From an uncultured Phascolarctobacterium sp. (GTDB taxonomy: Bacteria > Bacillota > Negativicutes > Acidaminococcales > Acidaminococcaceae): 64,000 nt of DNA. Every line of letters starts with the position of its first letter. The stretch's first letter is position 1. Below the pieces are notes generated by a model. The model did no database searches, was not told the origin of the DNA, and worked only from the letters and a program-made list of their open reading frames with translations. Location: positions 1 to 64,000 of the forward strand of contig UQLS01000008.1 in NCBI GenBank assembly GCA_900541915.1. The letters run 5' to 3'. Below are positions 42,201 through 50,948 of the stretch, piece after piece. Both the position numbers and the translations under genes were made by a program.

Positions 42201-43466
42201 ATGGGAATGACAATGACAGAAAAAATTCTTGCTAAACATGCCGGCCGCGACTGCGTAAGTGCCGGAGACCTGCTCGTTTCCCAGGTAGACATGGTTTTAG
42301 CAAACGACATCACCGGTCCCCCGGCTATTAACGAATTTGAAAAAATCGGACGTCCAGTTTTCGATAAAAATAAAATTGCTCTGGTCCCCGACCACTTCTC
42401 TCCCTGTAAGGATATTAAATCTGCTACAATGTGCAAACGCATGCGCGACTTTGCCCGTAAGCATGAAATAAAAAATTATTTTGAAGTAGGCCGTATGGGC
42501 ATCGAACACGCTCTGCTGCCTGACAGCGGTCTGGCTGCTCCCGGCGAAATCATCATCGGCGCAGACTCTCACACCTGCACCTACGGCGCACTTAACGCAC
42601 TCAGTACCGGTATGGGACAAACCGATATCGGCGCAGCTATGGCCAGCGGCACTACCTGGTTCAAGGTACCGCAGGCTATCAAAGTAAACCTCACCGGCAA
42701 ATTACCGTATTTTGTCAAAGGCAAGGACATCATCCTCACCCTTATCGGTATGATTGGTGTAGACGGTGCCCGTTACCAGTCTCTGGAATTCTGCGGCGAC
42801 GGCATCAGTGAACTCAGCATGGCTGATCGCTTTACTATCTGCAATATGGCTATCGAAGCAGGCGCTAAAAACGGTATTTTCCCTGTGGACGCAACCACAG
42901 AAGCATATCTTAAAGAACGTGTTAAAGACCGCAGCTGGGAAGCTGTAACAGCTGACGCTGACGCAGTATATGCCCGCGAAATCACTATTGAGCTGGACAA
43001 GCTTGTACCAGTTGTAGCTTATCCTCATCTTCCGGAAAACACTCATCCGGCTGCCGAAGGCCGCAACATTAAAATTGACCAGGTAGTTATCGGCTCCTGC
43101 ACCAACGGCCGTCTGGAAGACCTGGCACAGGCTGCTGAAATTATGCAGGGGCGCAAAGTATGCGACCATGTACGTATGATTGTAATTCCTGCAACTCAGG
43201 AAATTTATAAAGAAGCTATGCGCCTTGGTTATATTGATACCTTTATTGATGCAGGCGCGGCTGTTTCCACACCCACCTGCGGCCCCTGCCTGGGCGGCTA
43301 CATGGGCATTTTGGCAGCAGGCGAACGTGCTGTTTCTACTACCAACCGTAATTTCCGCGGCCGTATGGGCCATGTAGACAGCGAAGTTTATCTGGCCAGC
43401 CCCTATACCGCAGCAGCAAGTGCTGTTACCGGCTACATCACCAGTCCCGAGGAGGTAATGAAATGA
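42201..43466 (+). CDS. leuC: 3-isopropylmalate dehydratase large subunit
   Basis: A 421-residue aconitase-family subunit. [4Fe-4S] ligands are in SCTNGR and the CGPCLGG pair. DSHTCTYGALNALSTGMGQTD is typical. The length of about 420 marks the LeuC2/HacA-like type seen in Firmicutes and archaea. It isomerises 2- to 3-isopropylmalate together with LeuD. It is first behind a T-box and overlaps leuD by 4 nt. Confidence 0.96.
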   Translation: MGMTMTEKILAKHAGRDCVSAGDLLVSQVDMVLANDITGPPAINEFEKIGRPVFDKNKIALVPDHFSPCKDIKSATMCKRMRDFARKHEIKNYFEVGRMGIEHALLPDSGLAAPGEIIIGADSHTCTYGALNALSTGMGQTDIGAAMASGTTWFKVPQAIKVNLTGKLPYFVKGKDIILTLIGMIGVDGARYQSLEFCGDGISELSMADRFTICNMAIEAGAKNGIFPVDATTEAYLKERVKDRSWEAVTADADAVYAREITIELDKLVPVVAYPHLPENTHPAAEGRNIKIDQVVIGSCTNGRLEDLAQAAEIMQGRKVCDHVRMIVIPATQEIYKEAMRLGYIDTFIDAGAAVSTPTCGPCLGGYMGILAAGERAVSTTNRNFRGRMGHVDSEVYLASPYTAAASAVTGYITSPEEVMK

Positions 43467-43945
43467 GTAAGGTTTGGCGCTACGGCGATCATGTAGATAC
43501 CGACGTAATCATCCCGGCAAGATATCTGAACATTGCCGATTTTAAAGAACTTTCCGAACACGCCATGGAAGATATTGATACTTCCTTTGCTCCCAACGTA
43601 CAGCCCGGCGACTACATGGTAGCAGGTAAAAACTTCGGCTGCGGCTCCAGCCGTGAGCATGCTCCTGTAGTTATTAAGGAAAAAGGCATCAAATGCCTTA
43701 TTGCTGACAGCTTTGCCCGTATTTTTTACCGCAATGCTATTAACATCGGCCTGCCGGTACTGGAAATTGGCAGCGAAGTAGAAAAAATCGAAGCAGGCGA
43801 CCAGCTGGACGTAGATATGAGCAAAGGCGAAATTAAAATTCTCAACAAGGGTATTACTATCCATACCAAGCCTCTGCCTGAATTTATCCAGAAAATTGCC
43901 GACTGCGGCGGACTTATCAACTACATTAAAGGAGAGCATAAATAA
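43463..43945 (+). CDS. leuD: 3-isopropylmalate dehydratase small subunit
   Basis: A 160-residue swivel domain subunit. VDTDVIIPARYL and GKNFGCGSSREHAP are family signatures. The start ATG overlaps leuC's stop, and the stop overlaps leuB's ATG by one base, so translation of all three is coupled. Confidence 0.96.
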   Translation: MSKVWRYGDHVDTDVIIPARYLNIADFKELSEHAMEDIDTSFAPNVQPGDYMVAGKNFGCGSSREHAPVVIKEKGIKCLIADSFARIFYRNAINIGLPVLEIGSEVEKIEAGDQLDVDMSKGEIKILNKGITIHTKPLPEFIQKIADCGGLINYIKGEHK

Positions 43946-45018
43946 TGAAGATTACTTTACTTCCCGGCGACGGCATCGGCGTAGAGATTGTCGATGCTGC
44001 AGTAGAAGTGTTAGACGCTGCTGCAAAAAAATTTGATTTACAGATAGAATACGATAAACAGCTGATTGGCGGCTGCGCTATCGACGCTACCGGCGTACCT
44101 CTGCCGGAAGCAACCGTTGCTTCTGCCAAAGCTGCTGACGCTGTACTGCTCGGCGCCGTAGGCGGCCCTAAATGGGACAACGTAGCCCCGGAACTGCGCC
44201 CGGAAAAAGGTTTGCTGGGCATCCGCAAAGCGCTCGGCCTGTACTGCAACCTGCGTCCCATGAGCGTTTCCCGCTTTACCGCGCATCTTTCTCCGCTGAA
44301 AACAGAAAAAGCAGAAGGCGCAGACCTTTTAATCGTACGAGAACTGACCGGCGGCATTTATTTCGGTCAACATAATGAAGCACATCTCAATGAACAGGGA
44401 GTAGAAGAAGCCAGCGATATTGAGCTGTACACCCGTCCTGAAGTAGAACGCATTGCCCGCTTTGCCTTTGAAGCAGCTAAAAAACGCCGCGGCAAGGTAA
44501 CCAGCGTTGATAAAGCAAATGTACTTGGTTCCAGCCGTATGTGGCGTAAAATTGTTACCGAGATGCAGGCTAAGGAATATCCTGAAGTTGAACTGAATCA
44601 TTTTTATGTAGATAACTGCGCTATGCAGCTTATCCTCAATCCCCGTCAGTTTGACGTTATCCTGACCAACAACATCTTCGGCGACATTCTCAGCGATGAA
44701 GCCAGCACCATTGCCGGCAGTATCGGTCTTCTGCCCAGTGCCAGCCTCGGCGACGGCGCAGGCATGTATGAACCTATTCACGGCAGCGCCCCCGACATTG
44801 CCGGACAAGGTATTGCCAACCCGCTGGCAACCATCCTCAGTGTTGCAATGATGCTGCGTTATTCTCTGAACCAGCCGGCAGCTGCTGACGCTATTGAAGC
44901 AGCTGTAGACGCAGTAATGGAACAAGGCTACCGTACTCCTGACCTGTATGCAGAAGGTCTGAAAAAAGTTTCTACCTCCGAAATGGGACATCTGGTAGCA
45001 CAGGAATTACTCAAATAA
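43945..45018 (+). CDS. leuB: 3-isopropylmalate dehydrogenase
   Basis: A 357-residue beta-decarboxylating dehydrogenase. LLPGDGIGVEIV at the start, RELTGGIYFG, NIFGDILSDEAS and EPIHGSAPDIAG motifs are clear. It forms the oxo-acid that is transaminated to leucine. leuA is not in the window. A strong terminator follows. Confidence 0.97.
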   Translation: MKITLLPGDGIGVEIVDAAVEVLDAAAKKFDLQIEYDKQLIGGCAIDATGVPLPEATVASAKAADAVLLGAVGGPKWDNVAPELRPEKGLLGIRKALGLYCNLRPMSVSRFTAHLSPLKTEKAEGADLLIVRELTGGIYFGQHNEAHLNEQGVEEASDIELYTRPEVERIARFAFEAAKKRRGKVTSVDKANVLGSSRMWRKIVTEMQAKEYPEVELNHFYVDNCAMQLILNPRQFDVILTNNIFGDILSDEASTIAGSIGLLPSASLGDGAGMYEPIHGSAPDIAGQGIANPLATILSVAMMLRYSLNQPAAADAIEAAVDAVMEQGYRTPDLYAEGLKKVSTSEMGHLVAQELLK

Positions 45019-45035
45019 GCAGCAAAATAAAATGA

Positions 45036-45075
45036 GCCTGCTCTTACATTTAAGTAAGAGCAGGCTTTTTTATTT
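45036..45075. terminator. Terminator after leuB
   Basis: A 12-bp stem GCCTGCTCTTAC/GTAAGAGCAGGC with a 6-nt loop, followed by TTTTTTATTT. The A-rich left flank lets it serve the minus-strand carbonic anhydrase gene as well. Confidence 0.85.
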
Positions 45076-45076
45076 C

Positions 45077-45634
45077 TCAGCCGTGTACAACAACTTCCAG
45101 CTTACCGCTTTCCGGACAGAATATCAGTCCGTGTACCGTCACATCATCCGGCAGCAGCTGATTATTTCTAATCGCTTCCACCGTCTTAGCCACATTTTCA
45201 CGCGGATGATGGAAGGCATCAACCCATTTGGCAAATTCTCCTTCCACAGAAGCAATGGCTTCCGGTTTAATGCCGCGCGCCAGCATACGTTCCTTTAAAG
45301 ACTCAGAAGTAGAGTGCTGCATGCCGCAGTCCTCGTGACCAACTACCATAATCTCTGTCACGCCCAGCTCATAAACAGCCACCATCAGACTGCGGATAAC
45401 CTCATCAAAAGGCCCTGTAATCATATTACCTGCTGCTTTGATAATCTTTGCCTCACCGCGGGAAATACCCATAGCAGGCTCTAAAAAATCAACCAGACGT
45501 GTATCCATGCAGGTATAAATCGCCAGCTGTTTAGCCGGATATTTGCTGACACCCTCATTACGATGCAGATAACTTTCCGGCAGTCCTGCTACAAATTTCG
45601 CGTTTTCTTCTAAGATTTGTTCTAACAATGCCAT
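45077..45634 (-). CDS. Beta-class carbonic anhydrase
   Basis: A 185-residue zinc enzyme that interconverts CO2 and bicarbonate. ATG at 45634 has GAGGGG upstream; a frame from 45682 lacks a site. Zinc ligands C42, H100 and C103 (YTCMDTRL and GHEDCGM) with D44 and R46 form the conserved dyad. It supplies bicarbonate for carboxylations. Transcribed alone. Confidence 0.92.
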   Translation of the reverse strand: MALLEQILEENAKFVAGLPESYLHRNEGVSKYPAKQLAIYTCMDTRLVDFLEPAMGISRGEAKIIKAAGNMITGPFDEVIRSLMVAVYELGVTEIMVVGHEDCGMQHSTSESLKERMLARGIKPEAIASVEGEFAKWVDAFHHPRENVAKTVEAIRNNQLLPDDVTVHGLIFCPESGKLEVVVHG

Positions 45635-45715
45635 AATGACCCCTCTTTCTTCATTACAGAAAATTTTTCTATTTATTTTCACACATAACTTATGTGCAGA
45701 CAGCTGATAAGTTTT

Positions 45716-46213
45716 TTACAGCTTCGAACGGATATAAAAAGCAAAGAAGCCTATATATAACAGCGAACAGACAATTATCCAGACATATCGGTATTGCTGA
45801 TTACGGGTATATGATTCGGCAGTCAGATCAGGCTCAACGATTATATATCTGTTGGCAGACTTAATTGCCAGTACTTTTCTTGCTACACTTTTCTTTTCTG
45901 CCAGCATTTGCTTAGCAGTATATTCACCTGCAGTATCAAGTCTGTATCTGTAAGAAGCATGATCCTTCGCTTTGTAATGCAGTACATATACTATCTTAGT
46001 AGGATGCAGACGTCTTTGCCTGGAGGTGGCACCGGTATTTTCTCTCTGCGTCGGCACAATCTTATAGGGAACAAATTCAAATACGCCTTTATCCATATAA
46101 TCTTCCGCCGGACGGATAGATGACATATTCTTAATCCCCATACCCGCGCCAATCACTGCTATAACCAGCAGTGTTATACTTATTATTTTCCAAAACTTAC
46201 CCTTGCCCAACAT
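45716..46213 (-). CDS. Two-helix membrane protein with extracytoplasmic domain, unknown function
   Basis: ATG at 46213 has AGAAGG 9 nt upstream (165 residues); a TTG at 46222 is an alternative. One membrane segment near the N-terminus (residues ~8-26) and one at the C-terminus (~143-162) flank a soluble domain of about 115 residues rich in Tyr and Lys (VYVLHYKAKDHASYRYRLD). DUF3592-like topology, but the match is not secure. Nothing in the context suggests a role. Confidence 0.6.
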   Translation of the reverse strand: MLGKGKFWKIISITLLVIAVIGAGMGIKNMSSIRPAEDYMDKGVFEFVPYKIVPTQRENTGATSRQRRLHPTKIVYVLHYKAKDHASYRYRLDTAGEYTAKQMLAEKKSVARKVLAIKSANRYIIVEPDLTAESYTRNQQYRYVWIIVCSLLYIGFFAFYIRSKL

Positions 46214-46330
46214 CACAATCAACCTTCTTATCCGATATCCGAAATCTACTTCTTACATATTATAATAGCATAAATAAAGTTTATTGCCCGTAAAAAATTA
46301 TGTTTAAGGATTTTTTGCAAATGAAAAATA

Positions 46331-46350
46331 AAAAAGACCTGCTGTGCAGG
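46331..46350 (-). terminator. Orphan terminator-like hairpin
   Basis: CCTGC/GCAGG hairpin (46338-46350) followed on the minus strand by TCTTTTTTATTTTT. It is inside a 330-nt gene-free gap (46214-46543) and may be a second terminator for the magnesium cluster or the end of a small RNA. Nothing else in the gap is recognisable apart from the hairpin at 46459-46486. Confidence 0.55.
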
Positions 46351-46458
46351 CCCGCAAAAAGATAGAAAGAAATTTTTTAATGGCTATGGCTATAATGTAC
46401 TACGCTTATTTTAAATACAGATTAAGCAAAACATAAATCCAGGTAAAATATAATAAAT

Positions 46459-46486
46459 CGGACGCCTAAGCGTCCGCTTTTACTTT
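46459..46486 (-). terminator. Hairpin terminator, copy 1 of a 28-nt repeat
   Basis: CGGACGC-CTAA-GCGTCCG followed by CTTTTACTTT. The same 28 nt occur at 54268-54295. Here the minus-strand flank is GATTTATTATATTTT. It lies downstream of the magnesium cluster's last gene. Confidence 0.65.
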
Positions 46487-46543
46487 ATTCTCTGCATTTA
46501 TAGTACCTATTTACATCAACATCTGCCAAAATCACAGCTATAA

Positions 46544-46702
46544 CTATATTTTAGCTGCTTCTTTTGGCTTAAGTCCCCAAAATACCACGTTCATAGCAAT
46601 AACTATCACTATAACTGCTGCGAGAGAAACCCAAAAGCCTATATCAAGGCCGCAAAAGGAAAGTCTGCCAAATACATACATAAAAATATCATTCCAGTTC
46701 AT
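46544..46702 (-). CDS. Small single-pass membrane protein after mgtA
   Basis: A 52-residue protein. ATG at 46702 has AAGGAGG 9 nt upstream; a frame from 46732 overlaps mgtA and has none. One long hydrophobic helix (residues ~19-44, GFWVSLAAVIVIVIAMNVVF) follows an amphipathic N-terminus, and a short basic tail ends it. It lies 13 nt after the Mg-importing ATPase gene. Small one-helix proteins that bind or stabilise P-type ATPases (KdpF, MgtR, MgtS) suggest a similar job, but this is inference from position. Confidence 0.65.
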   Translation of the reverse strand: MNWNDIFMYVFGRLSFCGLDIGFWVSLAAVIVIVIAMNVVFWGLKPKEAAKI

Positions 46703-46715
46703 AGATAAAACCTCC

Positions 46716-49469
46716 TTAGAGCAATTTGCCATAATGTCTTATATAAGCTTTCTTTAAACTGGTAGCTAACAGCATATACAGCAAAATGCACGGAATAAGA
46801 TAAGCAAAATATGCTGCTGGCAAAGCTACAAAGCCCAGTATTTCTCCTAAAGGTGTAAAAGGTATTATTGTCAGCAGAACAATGCCCAAAAGCGTCAGCA
46901 AGGTTAAAGAAGCAGAAGCACGGCTTTGAATAAACGGTAATTTGGCAGTTCTAATCATATGGATAACAAGTGTCTGGCTCCACATAGACTCCACAAACCA
47001 GCCTGCCTGGAACATGCCCATATATTCTGCCTGTAATTTTATTAACTGTACATCGCTAAAATACTTAGGCAAGTCATTGTATAAAACACCACCGGATACG
47101 AATAGCGGGCAGAAAACAAAGTACATAAAAATATACGTCGTAAAATCAAATATAGAGCTTGTCGGCCCCAGCCACAGCATAAAACTGCCCACACTGGAAG
47201 CATCCCACTTGCGCGGCTGCGCAATAAACTCCTCATCCACATTATCCCACGGAATAGCAGTACAGGATAAATCATAGATTAAGTTCAGAAAAATCAAATG
47301 CACGCTCATCATTGGCAGGAAAGGCAATAATGCCGAAGCAGCCAATACAGAAAACACATTGCCAAAATTGGAAGACGCTGTCATCTTAATATATTTCAGC
47401 ATGTTGGCGTACGTTTTACGTCCTTCGATAATCCCCTGCTCCAAAACCATCAAATCTTTTTCCAGCAGGATAATATCAGCTGATTCTTTCGCCACGTCAA
47501 CTGCCGTATCTACCGAAATGCCAATATCAGCGGCTTTCATGGCAGCCGCATCATTAATACCGTCACCCATAAAGCCGACAATATGTCCGCTTTCCCTTAA
47601 CATAGTTACAACCCGCGACTTTTGCTCCGGTGCCAGTTTGGCAAATACATCTGTAGTCTGAGCAGCCTCTGCCAACTCTGCATCACTCATGGTTTCTATT
47701 TCTGAGCCTAACAGCATATTATGTACTTCCAGCCCCACCTGTTTGCAGATAGTACGCGTCACTTTATCATTATCACCGGTAAGAATCTTTGTTACTACTC
47801 CATAATGCTTCAGTACTTTTATGGCCTCTGCCGTAGATTCTTTGGGCGGGTCTAAAAAGGCCAGATATCCCATTAAAGTCATTTCACATTCATCCTGAAC
47901 CGTAAAAACATTTACCGGGGAAGGATTATTTTTCTGAGCAATAGCCAGCACTCTAAAGCCTTTATCATTCAAATTATCTACTGTTGCGAGAATCTTATTT
48001 CTTATTTCATCAGTTAATATCTGTACACTGCCGTCATATTCCGCAAACGTGCAGACAGACAACATTTCCTCTACTGCACCTTTGGTCACCATCTGAGTTT
48101 TGCCGGTTTTATCCTGCACTACCGTAGTCAGACGTCTGCGCTTAAAATCAAATGGTATTTCGTCTACCTTAGTATAGTTTTCCGACAAATCAAGCAAGCG
48201 GGGATCTGCTGCTTCTGCTTCTTCTGTTTTAGATATGATAGCCACATCCATCAGATTTTTATATCCCGTCTGAAAATAGCTGTTCAAATAAGCATGCCGC
48301 AATACCCTGAGATCATCCTCACCATTAACATTAAGGTGATATTCCAGCACAACTTTATCTTGAGTCAGCGTGCCAGTTTTATCCGTACACAGAATGTCGA
48401 TAGCGCCAAAATTCTGGATAGAATTGAGATTCTTGACAATCGTTTGCTTTTTACTCATGGAAACAGCGCCTTTAGCAAGACAGGTCGTCACAATCATGGG
48501 CAGCATTTCCGGTGTAAGTCCTACAGCAATAGAAATGCCAAACAAAAATGCTTCAATCCAATTGCCTTTAGTAATACCGTTAATAAAAAATACCAGCGGT
48601 ACCATAATCAGCATAAAACGAATCAATACCCAGGAAACAGCATTAACTCCTTTTGAAAAACTGGTTTCAACACCTTCGCCAGCTACAGCCGCTGCCATAG
48701 AGCCAAACAAAGTATAATCACCCACACATACCACTACAGCCGCAGCACTGCCGGAAACCACATTGCTGCCCATAAAGACGATATTGGTATAATCAATAAT
48801 ATTTTCCTGCGGTAAATTAGTTTGGGAAATTTTTTCTACCGGTTCACTTTCTCCAGTCAGTCCGGACTGGCTGATAAATAAATCTTTGGCTTCCAAAATC
48901 CTCATATCGGCAGGAATCATATCACCTGCAGACAAATGAACAATATCGCCTACTACTAATTCATCTATGGGAATTTCTATTTTTTTCTGTCCCTTGCGGG
49001 TAACGGTACATGTTGTGGTAATCATGGCCATCAATTTTTCTGCCGCATTGCCGCTTCTTGATTCCTGCACAAAACGCAAAGTACCGGAAATTATTACCAT
49101 GGTTAAAATAATAACTACCGTTAAACAGTCAAAATCATCGGGACTGCTGCCAAATAACGCCAGATACGGAAATACCATGTCTGTTAAAGTTGATACAACT
49201 GCCAGACAAAACAAAATAGCCGTAAACGGATTGATAAAAGCACCGGCTAATCTTTTCAGCAGAGATTTTTTCTTTTCGCGTGTAACCTTGTTATTTCCAT
49301 ACCTGCTGCGATTTTCTTCAACGGCATTTAAATCAAGGCCGCTAAGTGCAGTGTGCATATTATGCAGCACATCTCTGACAGTATTAGTGGCCGCTTCCTG
49401 TATGCGCCGCTTTTGTTCCTCTCTAATTACATTTTTTTCAGCAGCAATATAATCTTTTTTCTTATTCAT
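46716..49469 (-). CDS. mgtA: Magnesium-importing P-type ATPase, MgtA/MgtB type (copy 1)
   Basis: A 917-residue P3B-type ATPase that imports Mg2+. The actuator TGES (SGLTGESEPVEK), phosphorylation motif CTDKTGTLT, and hinge GDGINDAAAM are all present. Ten membrane segments; the family pattern PEMLPMIV in M4 is visible. A long lysine- and arginine-rich N-terminal tail (residues 1-35) is seen. GAGGAGG precedes the start. A second full copy lies at 51463-54111, in the same strand and cluster. Confidence 0.95.
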   Translation of the reverse strand: MNKKKDYIAAEKNVIREEQKRRIQEAATNTVRDVLHNMHTALSGLDLNAVEENRSRYGNNKVTREKKKSLLKRLAGAFINPFTAILFCLAVVSTLTDMVFPYLALFGSSPDDFDCLTVVIILTMVIISGTLRFVQESRSGNAAEKLMAMITTTCTVTRKGQKKIEIPIDELVVGDIVHLSAGDMIPADMRILEAKDLFISQSGLTGESEPVEKISQTNLPQENIIDYTNIVFMGSNVVSGSAAAVVVCVGDYTLFGSMAAAVAGEGVETSFSKGVNAVSWVLIRFMLIMVPLVFFINGITKGNWIEAFLFGISIAVGLTPEMLPMIVTTCLAKGAVSMSKKQTIVKNLNSIQNFGAIDILCTDKTGTLTQDKVVLEYHLNVNGEDDLRVLRHAYLNSYFQTGYKNLMDVAIISKTEEAEAADPRLLDLSENYTKVDEIPFDFKRRRLTTVVQDKTGKTQMVTKGAVEEMLSVCTFAEYDGSVQILTDEIRNKILATVDNLNDKGFRVLAIAQKNNPSPVNVFTVQDECEMTLMGYLAFLDPPKESTAEAIKVLKHYGVVTKILTGDNDKVTRTICKQVGLEVHNMLLGSEIETMSDAELAEAAQTTDVFAKLAPEQKSRVVTMLRESGHIVGFMGDGINDAAAMKAADIGISVDTAVDVAKESADIILLEKDLMVLEQGIIEGRKTYANMLKYIKMTASSNFGNVFSVLAASALLPFLPMMSVHLIFLNLIYDLSCTAIPWDNVDEEFIAQPRKWDASSVGSFMLWLGPTSSIFDFTTYIFMYFVFCPLFVSGGVLYNDLPKYFSDVQLIKLQAEYMGMFQAGWFVESMWSQTLVIHMIRTAKLPFIQSRASASLTLLTLLGIVLLTIIPFTPLGEILGFVALPAAYFAYLIPCILLYMLLATSLKKAYIRHYGKLL

Positions 49470-49487
49470 CTGTATGACCTCCTCATT

Positions 49488-49574
49488 TTACTGAGGTACA
49501 GTGGCCCATGAAAGACATGAAGTAGCCGTACCTCGTATGAATTTATCTTTTTCAGAGTGCCCGTCATAATCCAT
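49488..49574 (-). CDS. Candidate 28-residue leader peptide of mgtA
   Basis: An ATG at 49574 with GAGG 8 nt upstream opens a 28-codon frame (MDYDGHSEKDKFIRG at its start) that ends 18 nt before the mgtA ATG. It is short, polar and not membrane-spanning. Its position suggests a translated leader controlling mgtA, like mgtL in enterobacteria, but sequence and mechanism need not be related. Confidence 0.4.
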   Translation of the reverse strand: MDYDGHSEKDKFIRGTATSCLSWATVPQ

Positions 49575-49614
49575 ATCTCTCACCTCTCTTTCAGTCAAAC
49601 AGATATATTTATCA

Positions 49615-49929
49615 TCATTCTTGAAGATAATAACGCTTACTTTTGCTGATATACCAGACATCAAGCCCCGCAAGTATACTCCAAACTATAACGGCAGCAA
49701 TAAACCAGTTATCGCCAAAAACCTGACTAAAGCCTTTGCCTAAAAACAGCAACCCATTACAGACAATCATTCCTCCTACATTTTTACACAGGGGGATAAT
49801 CCTGATTCTTCTTTTTTCTTCACAAGGAGTATTGCGCCAGGCAGATAGATGCGTGTGCAGCTTTCCGCTGGCAAATAATAACCCGCTGAGTGTAAAAGCA
49901 GTACCTAAAAAAACACAAGTATAATCCAT
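49615..49929 (-). CDS. DUF3784-like small membrane protein
   Basis: ATG at 49929 with GAGG 7 nt upstream (104 residues). Three hydrophobic segments (about 4-24, 50-68, 74-95) and a motif-like CEEKRRIRI between the first two resemble DUF3784 proteins, which show SEEEKKKYD-type text in the same place. Function unknown. Part of the magnesium cluster. Confidence 0.6.
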   Translation of the reverse strand: MDYTCVFLGTAFTLSGLLFASGKLHTHLSAWRNTPCEEKRRIRIIPLCKNVGGMIVCNGLLFLGKGFSQVFGDNWFIAAVIVWSILAGLDVWYISKSKRYYLQE

Positions 49930-49942
49930 AGTTTTTCCTCTT

Positions 49943-50176
49943 TCAACATTCATTAGCAGTTCTAAGATTACTGATCTTAGAAAACAGCCACATAAAATTC
50001 AGTAACAAAGCATTGAGAATTATGTATATAAGAAGCGTTGCGCTGTACCATATTTTTAATATCAAAAAACTGTACGCAGGAAAAAGTTCCGAAACAATAA
50101 AGCAGCTTAGTACAAATAAAACATACATCCGCAGCCAATTTAGTCCTTTCTTAACTGTTGTATTTTCATGCTGCAT
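49943..50176 (-). CDS. Two-helix small membrane protein
   Basis: ATG at 50176 overlaps the mgtC stop by one base (TGATG), with GGAGG 7 nt upstream, giving 77 residues. Two hydrophobic segments (about 16-37 and 42-65) almost fill the chain. It is clearly coupled to mgtC. I do not recognise a family. Confidence 0.6.
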   Translation of the reverse strand: MQHENTTVKKGLNWLRMYVLFVLSCFIVSELFPAYSFLILKIWYSATLLIYIILNALLLNFMWLFSKISNLRTANEC

Positions 50177-50853
50177 CACAGCACCTCCCAGCCGGCACTT
50201 GTTACTTCCGGCAGCTTTAAAATACTGCTGACGATATCCTCTAAAATATGATTTTTAGACTTGCCCACAGAATAATAATCAGCAATGATTTCCACTTTAT
50301 CACCTACTACATCGCCGCTGTCTAAGTGATTCAGATACAGAGTTTTACAGCTGTTGCTGTTAATAATAAACTGACGGATTTTTGATTCCATGTGTTCCTG
50401 ACAGGTAACCGAAATACGATAAATTTTCTCTTCCTCATCTCCGCCATAAAGCGGTTTTATCCGCATCGCTAACGGACGAAATAACAAATTAGCCAAAATC
50501 AGACTTACCGTAGCCGTAACAGCATAAAGATAATACCCGGAGCTGGCTAATACTCCCACTGCCGCAGAACACCAAAGTGTCGCTGCCGTATTTAAGCCTC
50601 TGACTGTGCCGCCGTCCTTAAAAATTACTCCGCTGCATAAAAACCCCACTCCGGATACTATGTAACTGGCAATGCGATATACATCATCCGAGCCGCATAT
50701 CAAAGGAAATAAAATAAACAGACAGGCTCCCAATGAAATCAGTATATTAATTCTGATGCCAGCCGCATGGCCAGTTATCTGACGTTCCAGGCCAATACAA
50801 AAGCCTAATAAAACAGCTAATATTACACGCGTAACAAAATCAACATAAAGCAT
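50176..50853 (-). CDS. mgtC: MgtC/SapB family protein
   Basis: A 225-residue protein. ATG at 50853 has AAGGAGG 7 nt upstream. Four to five N-terminal helices hold the MgtC signature GLERQITGHAAGIRINILISLGA and SYIVSGVGFLCSGVIFKDGG. The last 80 residues form an ACT-like cytoplasmic domain. In Salmonella MgtC controls F-ATPase activity under Mg2+ limitation and is induced in macrophages; here it lies with two Mg2+ ATPases, consistent with a low-Mg2+ response. Confidence 0.93.
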   Translation of the reverse strand: MLYVDFVTRVILAVLLGFCIGLERQITGHAAGIRINILISLGACLFILFPLICGSDDVYRIASYIVSGVGFLCSGVIFKDGGTVRGLNTAATLWCSAAVGVLASSGYYLYAVTATVSLILANLLFRPLAMRIKPLYGGDEEEKIYRISVTCQEHMESKIRQFIINSNSCKTLYLNHLDSGDVVGDKVEIIADYYSVGKSKNHILEDIVSSILKLPEVTSAGWEVL

Positions 50854-50884
50854 TCTAAGACCTCCTTCCCATGCAATGAGTATA

Positions 50885-50938
50885 AAAAAAATCACAAGAA
50901 AAGCACATGGCCGAAACCTTGCGATTTTCTTGCGATTT
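50885..50938 (-). terminator. Long-loop hairpin before mgtC
   Basis: AAATCACAAGAAAA (50889-50902) pairs with TTTTCTTGCGATTT (50925-50938), 14 bp with one G-U on the minus strand, then T8. The 22-nt loop includes a second TTGCGA unit. It lies between the regulator stop (50949) and mgtC (50853) and could attenuate transcription into mgtC. Confidence 0.6.
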
Positions 50939-50948
50939 AATAAGAATT

